A stretch of 64,000 nucleotides of DNA from Psychrobacter sp. JB385 (GTDB taxonomy: Bacteria; Pseudomonadota; Gammaproteobacteria; Pseudomonadales; Moraxellaceae): assembly GCF_900163785.1 (NCBI RefSeq), contig NZ_FUKN01000014.1:186001-250000 (forward strand), given 5' to 3'. Position 1 is the first letter of the stretch. Every line of letters begins with the position of its first letter. Shown here piece after piece: positions 47,593 through 59,092 of the stretch. The notes below the pieces were generated by a model, which was not told the origin of the DNA, did not search any database, and was given only the letters and a program-made list of their open reading frames with translations. A program made the translations under genes and the position numbers.

Positions 47593-48438
47593 TTGAATAT
47601 ATGCCAGAACCAGATGGGGCATTAAGATAGATTACAGAAACGAAGATAACGTTGAGACAGGCAGGTTAAGGGTGTACTTACAATACGTTGGTCGTATGTA
47701 AATAAAGGCGAGCAATCTATATAATTACTGTAAGAAAAACGCATTCACTAAGAGATATTGGCTAAGTTAAATGTTAGAATAGCGCATGAGTTTGCGAGTT
47801 GACTGCTTGTAAGAGGCTGAGTCCCTTATGACCAAATATCTCGTTTGAATACAACTCAAAAAAATAACATTATATGATGATACACAAAGAGTGATATCAG
47901 ATATTCATTAGCTAAATGTTTAGTATTGAACAAACAAACTATGGCTAAAAAGCTAGGCATGTTATTCTATGCAGCAATGTATGTTTGCCCGATAATAATA
48001 AATATAACAGAAATATCAAAGAATATTCGCGTCATTAGCGAATTTTTTGTTGGCTAAAATTGCTGAGTATTCAGCCATACCTTGTTATTCAGACAGATAC
48101 TAAGCTATTGGTTATGTCTGAAAATAGTATATATAAATTAATGTTGTGGAACGAGTCGGATAAGAAAACTGAACGTTCACAAATAATTATTTTTTAATAG
48201 CAGTATTGAAATGATGGCGGTCATTACTATTTAGCAGATCTTGTTATCTTAACTAATGCCCTCAGATTTTTATGACGATAAGCAATTTTTATCGAATGAT
48301 ACTGTTTTATCGTACGGTACTATTTTATCGCACGATATTAGATGGTATCTGACACAGTGTCAAACTGGTCAATATAAGACAGATTTCACAAGAATAAGCA
48401 CGATTCCATTCATTTATCTATCAAAATAGACGATTATT
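47593..48438. other. Intergenic region between sdhB and sucA
   Basis: About 850 AT-rich bases with no supported gene; a 37-codon frame at about 47942 has no ribosome binding site. The right end carries the tandem repeats listed separately. The sucA promoter must lie here but no convincing -35/-10 is seen. Confidence 0.5.
48263..48337 (+). repeat. Imperfect 18-19-bp tandem repeats upstream of sucA
   Basis: Four units follow one another: about 48263-48280 (CAGATTTTTATGACGATA), 48283-48301 (CAATTTTTATCGAATGATA), 48302-48319 (CTGTTTTATCGTACGGTA) and 48320-48337 (CTATTTTATCGCACGATA). The shared pattern is TTTTATCGnACGATA. They end about 100 bases before the sucA start and could be an operator array or the result of slippage. 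Confidence 0.75.
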
Positions 48439-51324
48439 ATGAATAGTATAACTAAAGAAGCAGTGAGTCTCGACCATACAGAACTGGCTGCTGACAACGC
48501 CAGCTATGTAGAAGCGCTTTATGAGCAATATCTCAATGATCCTAGTAGTGTAGATCAAGATTGGCAAACGTATTTTGAACAATACAGATCGCCAAACGAC
48601 GCACCGCACAACGCTATTAAAGATCAGTTTTTATTGCTTGCCCGCAATCAAACCGCCAACAAAGGTAGTGCTCAAACTACCGATTCAAACGTCAATAATC
48701 CTTCTGACTGCGCTGATCCAAAGCAGATGGGTGTTCAGCAGCTGATTTCTGCTTATCGTCGTCGTGGTCATCGCCGTGCTAAGCTTGATCCGTTAGATCT
48801 ACATCCACGCGCAGAAGTGGAAGATTTGACGCTTGCTTATCACAACTTGTCAGACGCGGATCTTGATACTGTATTTCCTACCAATGATTTAAATATTGGT
48901 AAAGATGAAGCCACATTGCGTGAAATCATCGAGATCATGGAGCGCGTATATTGCCGTTACATCGGTATTGAGTATATGCACGTAACCACCAGCAAAGAAA
49001 AACGCTGGATGGAGCAATATTTAGAAAGCAATCTGGGTTACATCAAGTTTGATAAAGAAAAGCGTTTATCTATCCTTGAGCGCCTGACAGCGGCTGAAGG
49101 CCTAGAAAAATATTTGGCACGTAAATACACGGGCGTTAAGCGTTTCGGTTTAGAAGGCGGCGAAAGCTTTATCCCTGCTATCAACGAAATCATCCAACGT
49201 GCTGGTCATTATGGCACCAAAGAGATGGTCATTGGTATGGCTCACCGTGGTCGCCTAAATCTACTGGTGAACATTTTAGGTAAAAATCCTGCCGATTTGT
49301 TTGACGAATTTGATGGTAAAGTGCAGCCAGAAAAAGGCTCAGGTGACGTTAAATACCATAATGGTTTTTCGTCCAATGTGATGACCCCAGGTGGTGAAGT
49401 GCATTTGGCGTTGGCATTTAATCCATCGCATCTTGAAATCGTAGCCCCAGTACTACAAGGGTCAGTGCGTGCGCGTCAAGTTCGCCGTAATGATGAGCCT
49501 TTAATGGAGCATACCGATGGTAACTCAGTATTGCCAATCGTTATCCATGGTGATGCCGCATTTGCTGGTCAAGGCGTGGTTCAAGAAACATTCCAAATGT
49601 CACAGACCCGTGCTTATACCACAGGTGGTACGGTACATATCGTTATCAATAACCAAGTTGGTTTTACCACTAGTCGTCAAGAAGATGCTCGCTCAACTGA
49701 GTATTGTACTGACGTTGCAAAAATGGTCCACGCGCCAATCTTGCACGTAAATAGTGATGATCCTGAATCTGTTGTATTTGCCGCTCAATTGGCCTTGGAT
49801 TATCGCCGCGAGTTTGACAAAGACATTATCATTGATTTGTTCTGTTATCGCCGTAACGGTCATAACGAAGCAGATGAGCCTTCAGCCACGCAGCCATTGA
49901 TGTATGCTGTGATCAAGAAGCTACCAACTGCTCGTACTATCTATGCACAGAAACTTATCGAAGACGGTATCTTAAGTGCAGATGAAGAAAAACAGTATGA
50001 AGATGATTATCGTGAGTCGTTAGATCGTGGTGACTATGTTGCCAACTCGCTAGTTAGCGAGCCTAACGAAGCATTATTTGTCGATTGGAAACCGTATCTC
50101 GGCCATGATTTGGTTGACGAGTGGGATACCAGTGTCGATATTGAGAAGCTCAAAGCTTATGGACGCCGTATGGCTGAAATGCCAGAAGGCTATAAGTTAC
50201 AGCGTCAGGTTCAGAAGGTAGTAGAGCAACGCTTAGCCATGCAAACTGGTGAAGAGCCACTGAACTGGGGTGCAGCTGAGACATTGGCTTATGCATCATT
50301 AGTAGACAACGATGATGTACTGGTCCGTATTACTGGCGAAGATGTCGGCCGTGGTACGTTCTCACATCGTCATAGCGAAATCTATAATGTCAACGATGGC
50401 AGCATGTATGTGCCATTGGCTCATATGAGTGACACGCAAGCCCGTTTTGCTACTTATAACTCATTGTTATCAGAAGAAGCCGTATTGGCTTTTGAATATG
50501 GTTATGCAACGACCGTACCGAACGCATTGATCGTTTGGGAAGCGCAGTTCGGTGATTTCGTCAACGGTGCACAGGTAGTGATCGATCAGTTCATCGCCAG
50601 TGGTGAGACCAAGTGGCAGCGCGTTTGTGGTCTGACTATGTTATTGCCGCATGGCTTTGAAGGTCAAGGCCCTGAGCATTCATCAGCACGTCTAGAGCGT
50701 TTCTTACAGCTGTGTGCTGAAGACAACATGCAAGTGATTACGCCAACCACGCCTGCACAGATTTACCATGCGCTGCGTCGTCAGGCTGTACGTCCAATTC
50801 GTAAACCATTGATTGTCATGTCACCGAAAAGTTTGTTACGCCATAAGTTGGCAACGTCGAACTTAGAAGAGCTTGCTAATGGTAAGTTTGAAACCGTATT
50901 GCCAGAGATGGACGATCACAACGCAGACAAAGTGACTCGTATGGTCTTATGTGGTGGTAAGGTTTACTACGATCTATTAGAACAGCGTCGTGCATTAGGT
51001 CTCGATCATGTTGCTATTGTCCGTATTGAGCAGCTTTACCCACTACCAGAAAAACGTTTGATTGCTGAGATTGAAAAGTATAGCAACTTGGCAGAGATCG
51101 TATGGACGCAAGAAGAGCCGCTTAATCAAGGCGCTTGGTATTATTTAGCACCGCATATGTTCCGTATTGTCGTACCGCACCCAACCAAGGCGAAAGTCAT
51201 GGAGCCGGTGGCACGTCCTCCTAGTGCAGCACCTGCGACAGGCTCACCAAAGATACATGCTCAGCAGCAGCAAGCGTTGATCGCTGGTGGACTTGGCATC
51301 AGTGTTGATGAGTTATCTCAGTAA
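48439..51324 (+). CDS. sucA: 2-oxoglutarate dehydrogenase E1 component
   Basis: SucA is the thiamine-diphosphate enzyme that decarboxylates 2-oxoglutarate and transfers the succinyl group to the lipoyl domain of SucB. The 961-residue protein has the N-terminal recruitment segment ELAADNASYVEALYEQYLNDPSSVDQDWQTYF, then GMAHRGRLNLLVNILGK, FNPSHLEIVAPVLQGSVRARQ, HGDAAFAGQGVVQETF (cofactor region), INNQVGFTTS and ITGEDVGRGTFSHRHSEI, LLPHGFEGQGPEHSSARLERFLQL in the C-terminal half. Ribosome binding sequence is weak. It is the first gene of sucAB-lpd-sucCD. Confidence 0.98.
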   Translation: MNSITKEAVSLDHTELAADNASYVEALYEQYLNDPSSVDQDWQTYFEQYRSPNDAPHNAIKDQFLLLARNQTANKGSAQTTDSNVNNPSDCADPKQMGVQQLISAYRRRGHRRAKLDPLDLHPRAEVEDLTLAYHNLSDADLDTVFPTNDLNIGKDEATLREIIEIMERVYCRYIGIEYMHVTTSKEKRWMEQYLESNLGYIKFDKEKRLSILERLTAAEGLEKYLARKYTGVKRFGLEGGESFIPAINEIIQRAGHYGTKEMVIGMAHRGRLNLLVNILGKNPADLFDEFDGKVQPEKGSGDVKYHNGFSSNVMTPGGEVHLALAFNPSHLEIVAPVLQGSVRARQVRRNDEPLMEHTDGNSVLPIVIHGDAAFAGQGVVQETFQMSQTRAYTTGGTVHIVINNQVGFTTSRQEDARSTEYCTDVAKMVHAPILHVNSDDPESVVFAAQLALDYRREFDKDIIIDLFCYRRNGHNEADEPSATQPLMYAVIKKLPTARTIYAQKLIEDGILSADEEKQYEDDYRESLDRGDYVANSLVSEPNEALFVDWKPYLGHDLVDEWDTSVDIEKLKAYGRRMAEMPEGYKLQRQVQKVVEQRLAMQTGEEPLNWGAAETLAYASLVDNDDVLVRITGEDVGRGTFSHRHSEIYNVNDGSMYVPLAHMSDTQARFATYNSLLSEEAVLAFEYGYATTVPNALIVWEAQFGDFVNGAQVVIDQFIASGETKWQRVCGLTMLLPHGFEGQGPEHSSARLERFLQLCAEDNMQVITPTTPAQIYHALRRQAVRPIRKPLIVMSPKSLLRHKLATSNLEELANGKFETVLPEMDDHNADKVTRMVLCGGKVYYDLLEQRRALGLDHVAIVRIEQLYPLPEKRLIAEIEKYSNLAEIVWTQEEPLNQGAWYYLAPHMFRIVVPHPTKAKVMEPVARPPSAAPATGSPKIHAQQQQALIAGGLGISVDELSQ

Positions 51325-51368
51325 CAGATTATCTAATTGAAAGATTATATAAGATAAATGAATCAGGC

Positions 51369-51420
51369 GATAACAGTCAGCACAATGTAATTTTATCCAG
51401 CGTGGTGCTGACTGCTTATC
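51369..51420 (+). other. Long hairpin between sucA and sucB
   Basis: CAGTCAGCAC (51374-51383) pairs perfectly with GTGCTGACTG (51405-51414) and the stem extends with GATAA/TTATC across a one-base bulge. No T-run follows, which suggests mRNA stabilisation or processing. Confidence 0.65.
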
Positions 51421-51466
51421 ACGACTTAATAATAAGTATGAATATCCAAATCTAAGGAGTATATCG

Positions 51467-52708
51467 ATGGCTGATATCAAAGCCCCCGTTTTTCCAGAAT
51501 CGGTTGCCGATGGCACAATCGTTGAATGGCATGTTACTGAAGGTCAGCAAGTAAATCGTGATGACCTATTGGCCGAAATCGAAACCGATAAAGTCGTATT
51601 AGAAGTGGTAGCGCCTGATAATGGCGTTGTGACTAAAATCGTTAAACAAGTAGATGACACGGTATTGTCTGACGAGCTTATTGCTGAATTCGAAGCGGGT
51701 GCAAGCGCCAGTACAGATTCTGCTCCAGCTGTAGATCCAGATCAACCAGCCGCACCAGTACAAGCAAAGCAAGCCGCTGATGGTGGCGAGCCTGTGCAAG
51801 TGACAGATAAAAAGAACGAAGATGATCACAAAGATCAAAGCCCAGCAGTTCGTAAAGCAGCAAAAGAAAGCGGCGTAGATCCTAAAGAAGTTGAAGGTAG
51901 TGGTCGCGGTGGCCGTGTTACCAAAACAGATATGGCAAACCCAACGTTGAAAGCAGACAGTAGCATCAAGTCTGATAGCGGTCGTCCAGTTGCTGAATCA
52001 GCAGGTGAGCGTACTGAAAAACGTGTCCCAATGACACGTCTTCGTAAGACAGTGGCAAATCGTTTGCTAGCAGCATCTCAAGAAACCGCGATGCTAACGA
52101 CGTTCAACGAAGTTAACATGAAGCCGTTGATGGATATGCGTGCTAAATATAAAGACCAGTTTGAAAAACGTCATGGCGTACGTTTAGGCTTTATGTCATT
52201 GTTTGTAAAAGCTGCGACAGAAGCACTCAAACGCTTCCCAGCCGTAAACGCTTCACTAGATGGTGATGACATTGTTTATCATGGCTTCTATGATATCGGT
52301 GTTGCCGTATCATCAGATCGTGGCCTAGTCGTTCCTGTATTACGTGATACCGATCGCATGAGCATGGCAGATGTAGAGAGCCGTATCCGTGAGCTTGGCG
52401 GCCTTGCCCAAAAAGGTAAGCTTGGTATCAGCGATATGACTGGTGGTACGTTCACAATCTCAAACGGCGGTGTGTTTGGCTCATTGATGTCAACGCCAAT
52501 TTTGAACCCACCCCAAACCGCTATCCTAGGTATGCATGCAATCAATGACCGTCCTATGGCTGTTGATGGTAAAGTTGAAATCTTACCAATGATGTATCTC
52601 GCACTTTCTTATGACCATCGTATGATTGATGGTAAAGAAGCGGTGCAATTCTTAGTAACGATCAAAGAGCTGGTTGAAGATCCAGCCATGTTACTACTAG
52701 ACTTATAA
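51467..52708 (+). CDS. sucB: 2-oxoglutarate dehydrogenase E2 (dihydrolipoyl succinyltransferase)
   Basis: SucB carries the lipoyl group and transfers succinyl to CoA. The 413-residue protein has one lipoyl domain ([10 protein letters not shown]-like start, lipoyl Lys in [11 protein letters not shown]), an Ala/Pro/Gln-rich linker, the E1/E3-binding domain ([32 protein letters not shown]), a second linker and the catalytic domain ([53 protein letters not shown], and [16 protein letters not shown] with catalytic His and Asp). AAGGAG precedes the ATG. A hairpin with T-run follows. Confidence 0.97.
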   Translation: MADIKAPVFPESVADGTIVEWHVTEGQQVNRDDLLAEIETDKVVLEVVAPDNGVVTKIVKQVDDTVLSDELIAEFEAGASASTDSAPAVDPDQPAAPVQAKQAADGGEPVQVTDKKNEDDHKDQSPAVRKAAKESGVDPKEVEGSGRGGRVTKTDMANPTLKADSSIKSDSGRPVAESAGERTEKRVPMTRLRKTVANRLLAASQETAMLTTFNEVNMKPLMDMRAKYKDQFEKRHGVRLGFMSLFVKAATEALKRFPAVNASLDGDDIVYHGFYDIGVAVSSDRGLVVPVLRDTDRMSMADVESRIRELGGLAQKGKLGISDMTGGTFTISNGGVFGSLMSTPILNPPQTAILGMHAINDRPMAVDGKVEILPMMYLALSYDHRMIDGKEAVQFLVTIKELVEDPAMLLLDL

Positions 52709-52714
52709 GCTTCT

Positions 52715-52750
52715 AAGCTTGTATTGGCAAACGCTGATACAAGCTTTTTA
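52715..52750 (+). terminator. Terminator between sucB and lpd
   Basis: AAGCTTGTAT pairs with ATACAAGCTT around a 12-nt loop, followed by a short T-run, directly after the sucB stop. Partial termination would separate sucAB from lpd. Confidence 0.7.
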
Positions 52751-52960
52751 ACTTTAGTATCAATGTTGGGCAAGGTAGTTAATAAGCTGTATATCGATTG
52801 GCATATCAAAGCAATCTGGTCATCAGTATTGAGTATTTATTAACGAGTAAGAGCATAATCTGCCGTCATAGTGTATTAACTATGATTGGGGTCTGCCTTT
52901 TATCCATTGATAACAAAGCCCACAGTTTGAATAATACATAAACTTAGAATTGAAAAATAG

Positions 52961-54424
<1,464 letters not shown>

Positions 54425-54495
54425 GTAGTTATTTTAATAAGTACCGACTTATAACCTGATTGTGGCAGCGCTAGCATAGCGGTTGCTACGATCAT

Positions 54496-54543
54496 AAGTG
54501 CGTCAGACATACGTTAAATATGTATATACGACGCACTTGTTTT
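54496..54543 (+). terminator. Hairpin between lpd and sucC, weak terminator
   Basis: AAGTGCGTC (54496-54504) pairs with GACGCACTT (54530-54538), with a further pairing region inside, followed by GTTTT. It could act as a weak terminator or a stability element. Confidence 0.6.
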
Positions 54544-54581
54544 CACTTTTTATTAATTGTAAAAAATAAAGGATACAATCA

Positions 54582-55748
54582 ATGAATCTACATGAGTATC
54601 AAGCAAAAGAGCTATTAAAGAGCTACGGACTGCCTATCCAGGAAGGTATTATTGCCCATAACGGCGACGAAGCTGCCGCTGCTTTTGATAAGACACCAAC
54701 TGACATCGCGGTTATCAAAGCACAGGTACATGCAGGTGGTCGTGGTAAAGCGGGTGGTGTAAAACTGGTTAAGACTCGTGAAGAAGCCAAGCAAGTTGCT
54801 GAAGAGCTTATCGGTACTAACCTAGTAACGTTCCAAACAGATGCTGACGGTCAGCCAGTTAACTTCGTATTGGTTGCAGAAGATATGTATCCAGTACAAA
54901 CTGAGCTATATCTTGGCGCAGTGGTTGATCGTGCAACTCGTCGCGTGACTTTCATGGCATCGACCGAAGGCGGTGTGGATATTGAAGAAGTGGCTCACAA
55001 CACGCCAGAAAAAATCTTCAAAGTACACGTTGATCCTTTAGTTGGTCTACTACCTTTCCAAGCGCGTGACGTTGCGTTCAAGCTAGGCCTAGAAGGCAAG
55101 CAGATCAATCAGTTTGTTAAATTAATGACTGGTGCTTATAAAGCATTTGTTGAAAATGACTTTGCTTTGATGGAAATCAACCCATTAGCAGTCCGTGAAA
55201 ACGGCGAAATCGTTTGTGTTGATGGCAAAATCGGTATCGACTCAAACGCCCTTTATCGTCTGCCAAAAATCGCAGCGCTACAAGACAAAACGCAAGAAAA
55301 TGAGCGTGAGCTTAAAGCCGCTGAATTTGATCTAAACTACGTTGCTCTAGAAGGTAACATCGGTTGTATGGTCAACGGTGCTGGTCTTGCCATGGCGACC
55401 ATGGATATCATCAAATTGTACGGTGGCAAGCCTGCTAACTTCTTGGACGTTGGCGGCGGTGCAACCAAAGATCGCGTTGTTGAAGCGTTCAAAATTATTC
55501 TAGAAGACAGCAGTGTTGAAGGTGTTCTTATCAATATCTTCGGCGGTATCGTACGTTGTGACATGATTGCAGAAGCCATTATCGCTGCTATCAAAGAAGT
55601 TGACGTAAAAGTACCGGTGGTTGTTCGTTTAGAAGGTAACAATGCTGAGAAAGGCGCACAGATCTTAGAAGAGTCTGGTTTGAAGCTTATTTCTGCTCAA
55701 GGCCTATCTGACGCTGCTCAAAAAATTGTCGATGCTGTTAAAGCCTAA
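54582..55748 (+). CDS. sucC: Succinyl-CoA synthetase beta subunit (ADP-forming)
   Basis: SucC with SucD converts succinyl-CoA to succinate with ATP or GTP formation. The 388-residue protein has the ATP-grasp fold: [38 protein letters not shown] (nucleotide binding), [45 protein letters not shown], and the C-terminal [14 protein letters not shown]...[16 protein letters not shown]. Length equals that of E. coli SucC. AAGGA precedes the ATG. sucD follows after about 155 bases. Confidence 0.98.
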   Translation: MNLHEYQAKELLKSYGLPIQEGIIAHNGDEAAAAFDKTPTDIAVIKAQVHAGGRGKAGGVKLVKTREEAKQVAEELIGTNLVTFQTDADGQPVNFVLVAEDMYPVQTELYLGAVVDRATRRVTFMASTEGGVDIEEVAHNTPEKIFKVHVDPLVGLLPFQARDVAFKLGLEGKQINQFVKLMTGAYKAFVENDFALMEINPLAVRENGEIVCVDGKIGIDSNALYRLPKIAALQDKTQENERELKAAEFDLNYVALEGNIGCMVNGAGLAMATMDIIKLYGGKPANFLDVGGGATKDRVVEAFKIILEDSSVEGVLINIFGGIVRCDMIAEAIIAAIKEVDVKVPVVVRLEGNNAEKGAQILEESGLKLISAQGLSDAAQKIVDAVKA

Positions 55749-55904
55749 GTTTTTAAACATAGGTCTTTACACATAAACGTTTAGAAATAAACGCTTAAGC
55801 ATAGTAGTCAAAGCGTGATAAAAGCTTGTTGGCATAAAAATAGATCATTGATCAATAAGCCATCAAGTGATTATTACAAGACAACCGAATACAAGGAAAA
55901 CATA

Positions 55905-56780
55905 ATGAGTGTATTAATCGATAAAGATACCAAAGTATTGGTACAAGGTTTTACTGGTAAAAATGGTACGTTCCATTCTGAGCAAGCCATTGAATACGGT
56001 ACAAAAGTTGTTGGCGGCGTAACCCCAGGTAAAGGTGGTCAGACTCACCTAGGTCTACCAGTATTCAACACAATGGCGGAAGCCATGGAAGCCACTCAAG
56101 CGGATGCTTCTGTTATCTATGTACCAGCACCGTTCGTACTAGATTCTATCATCGAAGCAGTCGATGCAGGCGTTAAATTGATCGTTGTGATCACCGAAGG
56201 TGTTCCAACGCTTGATATGCTAAAAGCCAAGCGCTATCTTGAATCAGCGGGCGATGTGCGTCTTGTTGGTCCTAACTGCCCAGGTGTCATCACGCCAGGT
56301 CAATGCAAAATCGGTATCATGCCAGGCCACATCCATCAGCCAGGTAAAGTGGGTATCATCTCACGCTCTGGTACATTGACTTATGAAGCCGTTGCTCAAA
56401 CAACTAAGCTTGGTTTTGGTCAGTCTACTTGTATCGGTATCGGTGGCGATCCTATCCCTGGTATGAACCAGATTGATGCGTTGAAATTGTTCGAAGCTGA
56501 TCCACAGACTGAAGCGATTATCCTAATCGGTGAAATCGGTGGTACTGCTGAAGAAGAAGCAGCTGCTTATATCAAAGACCACGTCACTAAGCCAGTCGTT
56601 GGTTATATCGCTGGTGTTACCGCTCCAGAAGGCAAGCGTATGGGTCATGCTGGCGCTATTATCTCTGGTGGTCAAGGTACTGCTGAAGAGAAATTCAAAG
56701 CCTTTGAAGATGCTGGTATCGCATACACGCGTGACCCATCTAAACTTGGTGAGAAGCTAAAAGAAGTTACTGGTTGGTAA
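55905..56780 (+). CDS. sucD: Succinyl-CoA synthetase alpha subunit
   Basis: SucD binds CoA and carries the phosphorylated His. The ATG at 55905 is chosen because AAGGA lies eight bases upstream; an earlier frame opening at 55815 is not needed. The 291-residue product starts [31 protein letters not shown] (CoA-binding Rossmann fold), with [22 protein letters not shown] and [17 protein letters not shown], where the first His is the phosphorylated residue. Last gene of the suc cluster, closed by a strong terminator that marks the edge of the housekeeping block. Confidence 0.98.
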   Translation: MSVLIDKDTKVLVQGFTGKNGTFHSEQAIEYGTKVVGGVTPGKGGQTHLGLPVFNTMAEAMEATQADASVIYVPAPFVLDSIIEAVDAGVKLIVVITEGVPTLDMLKAKRYLESAGDVRLVGPNCPGVITPGQCKIGIMPGHIHQPGKVGIISRSGTLTYEAVAQTTKLGFGQSTCIGIGGDPIPGMNQIDALKLFEADPQTEAIILIGEIGGTAEEEAAAYIKDHVTKPVVGYIAGVTAPEGKRMGHAGAIISGGQGTAEEKFKAFEDAGIAYTRDPSKLGEKLKEVTGW

Positions 56781-56827
56781 TATAGCCATGAGCTTATTAA
56801 CTACTAAAACTGTATTGTAATATCAAG

Positions 56828-56859
56828 AAGACACCCCTACAATGGGGTGTCTTTTTTTT
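56828..56859 (+). terminator. Intrinsic terminator of sucCD
   Basis: AAGACACCCC / GGGGTGTCTT ten-bp stem with a 6-nt loop, followed by a T-run to 56859. It lies only 25 bases before the start of the next gene. Confidence 0.93.
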
Positions 56860-56884
56860 GTTTAGCTACATGGGATTAACAGTT

Positions 56885-59092
56885 ATGTCAGATGCTCAGA
56901 ATGAAATCAGTAACCTTAAAAATATGCTTATTGAGTTGAGCCAGCGAGTAGAAGATGCCGCAATTAATTCTGAAAGAAATATTCATAGAAATGTCTTCGA
57001 TGACGAAAACGATTCTGAACAATATTTAAATCTCAGTGAGTTAAGACAAGATCTAGAAGAAGCAAATTCTAGGAATCAAATATTGAACCAAGAAATAGCA
57101 TCCTTGAAGATAGATAAAACAAACTTAGAGTATGAAAATAACAAGAATATTAAGAAAAAAGACTATTATGCAAAGCAGATGGAACAGCATGAAAAAAGGA
57201 ATAGGAAGCTTTTTGAACTATATTCAGCAGATAAGGAAGAGCTTTTTAATTATAAGTTACTAACTGAAAAACTGAGACAAGAAATAGTTAGTTTGGAAAA
57301 TAATATTGATAAACAAGAACAACGCTATGAGAATCTGAAAAATCAGTTATCATATAAACTCGGCAGCAGATTAATTGGCCTAAAAAAATCAAAAGATTTA
57401 TTAAAATTACCAAAAAATTTATTGGACGACTATGTTTCTGTTAAGTCCAAAGTTAATAACTCGTCTGCTTTATCACTTATAGAGCAGACGGTGCCTTTAG
57501 CCTCGCAACCAATTTATAACAACAACAGAGAATATACAATTTTCAATAAAAGTGCGACTTTGCCACTTAAAAGTAATCCCAGTACTGTTATTTTCGATCA
57601 AGGCTTTAAAGGTTCTTTAGATTTGCAGTTATATGGTGTAAAACCTTCTGCAACTGTTGAGATTGAGCTAACTATTCGTGCATATCAAAGTGACTCTATT
57701 TTCAGAATAATGCCAGACCTAAAGCATGTGCATCATCTTCCTGCTAACGAAGCTATGACAATTCCCATTACGGTCAGTGATGATCAAGCCCATCAGTTCA
57801 TGCAAATAATGAGTTCCAACGGAGCTATTGAAGTTTCTTTTAGAAAAAAACGTGGTGTTCCTTCTTTTATACATCTCCTACAGGTAGGGCATCATAATAA
57901 TATTATTTTAGATAGTAATAGCATGAACGACAGCAATAAGGCTATTTCTAATGAGAAAATAATTCCTAAGCCTAAGAAGAAAAGTTCACTATTTAGAGAA
58001 GCATTAGATATACAAAAGCAATTTGATTTCAATATTGCACGATTATTTTTAGAAAAATACACTCCTGAAGATCAAAAAAGTACGATCAATATTTTTTATG
58101 CAAATAATGAATTAGCGAATCAAACAAGATGGTTGAGTTATATAAATACATACATTAAGGATCATGGTATGCAACCTATCGAGTTGAAAGACAACGAAAA
58201 AGAGAAATTTTATCGTATTCATAGTCCAGCAAGCTATAAAGTCGAGGATGGGACAAAGATATCTGTCATCATGCCAGCGTACAATGCTGAGAAGACAATT
58301 GAACTCTCTATGAAATCGATTTTAAATCAGACTTGGCAAAATTTAGAGTTGATTGTTATTAATGACTGTAGTGCTGATCGCACATCTGAGATTATTAAAA
58401 AGATAGCTTTAACTGACTCAAGAGTCAAATTTATAGATAACCCATGTAATGTGGGTGCATATGTTTCTAAAAATTTAGGTCTCATAATCGCTAAAGGCGA
58501 TTATATTACTGGACATGACGCCGATGATTGGGCATATCCGCAGCGTCTTGAACAACATATGAAACTTATAAGATCAGAAGTTACACCGCCTCGTGCTAGT
58601 AATACACGTATGATCAGGATGGAAGAAAGTGGGTATCTACCGTTGTATCCATTTGGTGCTTTCTGTCATGATGGAGTTATGAGAGTGGCTTCTATTACTT
58701 GTATGTTTGAAGTCAATTTCTTACGCAATACACTAGGAGGATGGGACTGTTCTCGTTTCGGTGCCGATAGCGAAATTATAAGCCGCTGTAAAATGGTCAT
58801 TGGTGATGAGTTTAAAAACTATAAATCATTAAGTATGATTTGTTTAGATGAACCTACTAGCTTAACCAACCACCCGATTCATGGTGTTTCAAAATCTACA
58901 GGTATATCACCCTCTAGAAAATTTTACAAAGAACAATGGACCGAGTGGCATAAGAACCTTCAAATTTCTAATGTCTATTTAGAATTTCCTCATCTAGATA
59001 GAAAGTTTGCTTTACCTCAGGGAACAGAAATTCCAGAAGAAAATATAATAGAGGCTATTAATAATTTAGAATATAGAGTTGGGAGCAAATAA
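56885..59092 (+). CDS. Family 2 glycosyltransferase with N-terminal coiled coil
   Basis: The 735-residue protein (ATG at 56885; ATG at 56870 or TTG at 56858 are alternatives and would run into the terminator) has three parts. Residues about 10-170 are a long coiled coil (LNQEIASLKIDKTNLEYENN..., KLRQEIVSLENNIDKQEQRYENLKNQL). Residues about 200-440 form a domain I do not recognise. From about 459 comes a GT-A fold glycosyltransferase: KISVIMPAYNAEKTIELSMKSIL, LELIVINDCSADRTSEII and the metal-binding GHDADDWAYPQRLEQH. It probably adds sugars to a surface glycan from a nucleotide donor in the cytoplasm. DNA is distinctly AT-rich. It abuts the next gene (TAA then ATG). Confidence 0.85.
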   Translation: MSDAQNEISNLKNMLIELSQRVEDAAINSERNIHRNVFDDENDSEQYLNLSELRQDLEEANSRNQILNQEIASLKIDKTNLEYENNKNIKKKDYYAKQMEQHEKRNRKLFELYSADKEELFNYKLLTEKLRQEIVSLENNIDKQEQRYENLKNQLSYKLGSRLIGLKKSKDLLKLPKNLLDDYVSVKSKVNNSSALSLIEQTVPLASQPIYNNNREYTIFNKSATLPLKSNPSTVIFDQGFKGSLDLQLYGVKPSATVEIELTIRAYQSDSIFRIMPDLKHVHHLPANEAMTIPITVSDDQAHQFMQIMSSNGAIEVSFRKKRGVPSFIHLLQVGHHNNIILDSNSMNDSNKAISNEKIIPKPKKKSSLFREALDIQKQFDFNIARLFLEKYTPEDQKSTINIFYANNELANQTRWLSYINTYIKDHGMQPIELKDNEKEKFYRIHSPASYKVEDGTKISVIMPAYNAEKTIELSMKSILNQTWQNLELIVINDCSADRTSEIIKKIALTDSRVKFIDNPCNVGAYVSKNLGLIIAKGDYITGHDADDWAYPQRLEQHMKLIRSEVTPPRASNTRMIRMEESGYLPLYPFGAFCHDGVMRVASITCMFEVNFLRNTLGGWDCSRFGADSEIISRCKMVIGDEFKNYKSLSMICLDEPTSLTNHPIHGVSKSTGISPSRKFYKEQWTEWHKNLQISNVYLEFPHLDRKFALPQGTEIPEENIIEAINNLEYRVGSK

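Noticed and set aside
47942-48055. 37-codon frame in the sdhB-sucA gap
   Set aside because: No ribosome binding site and no recognisable protein features.
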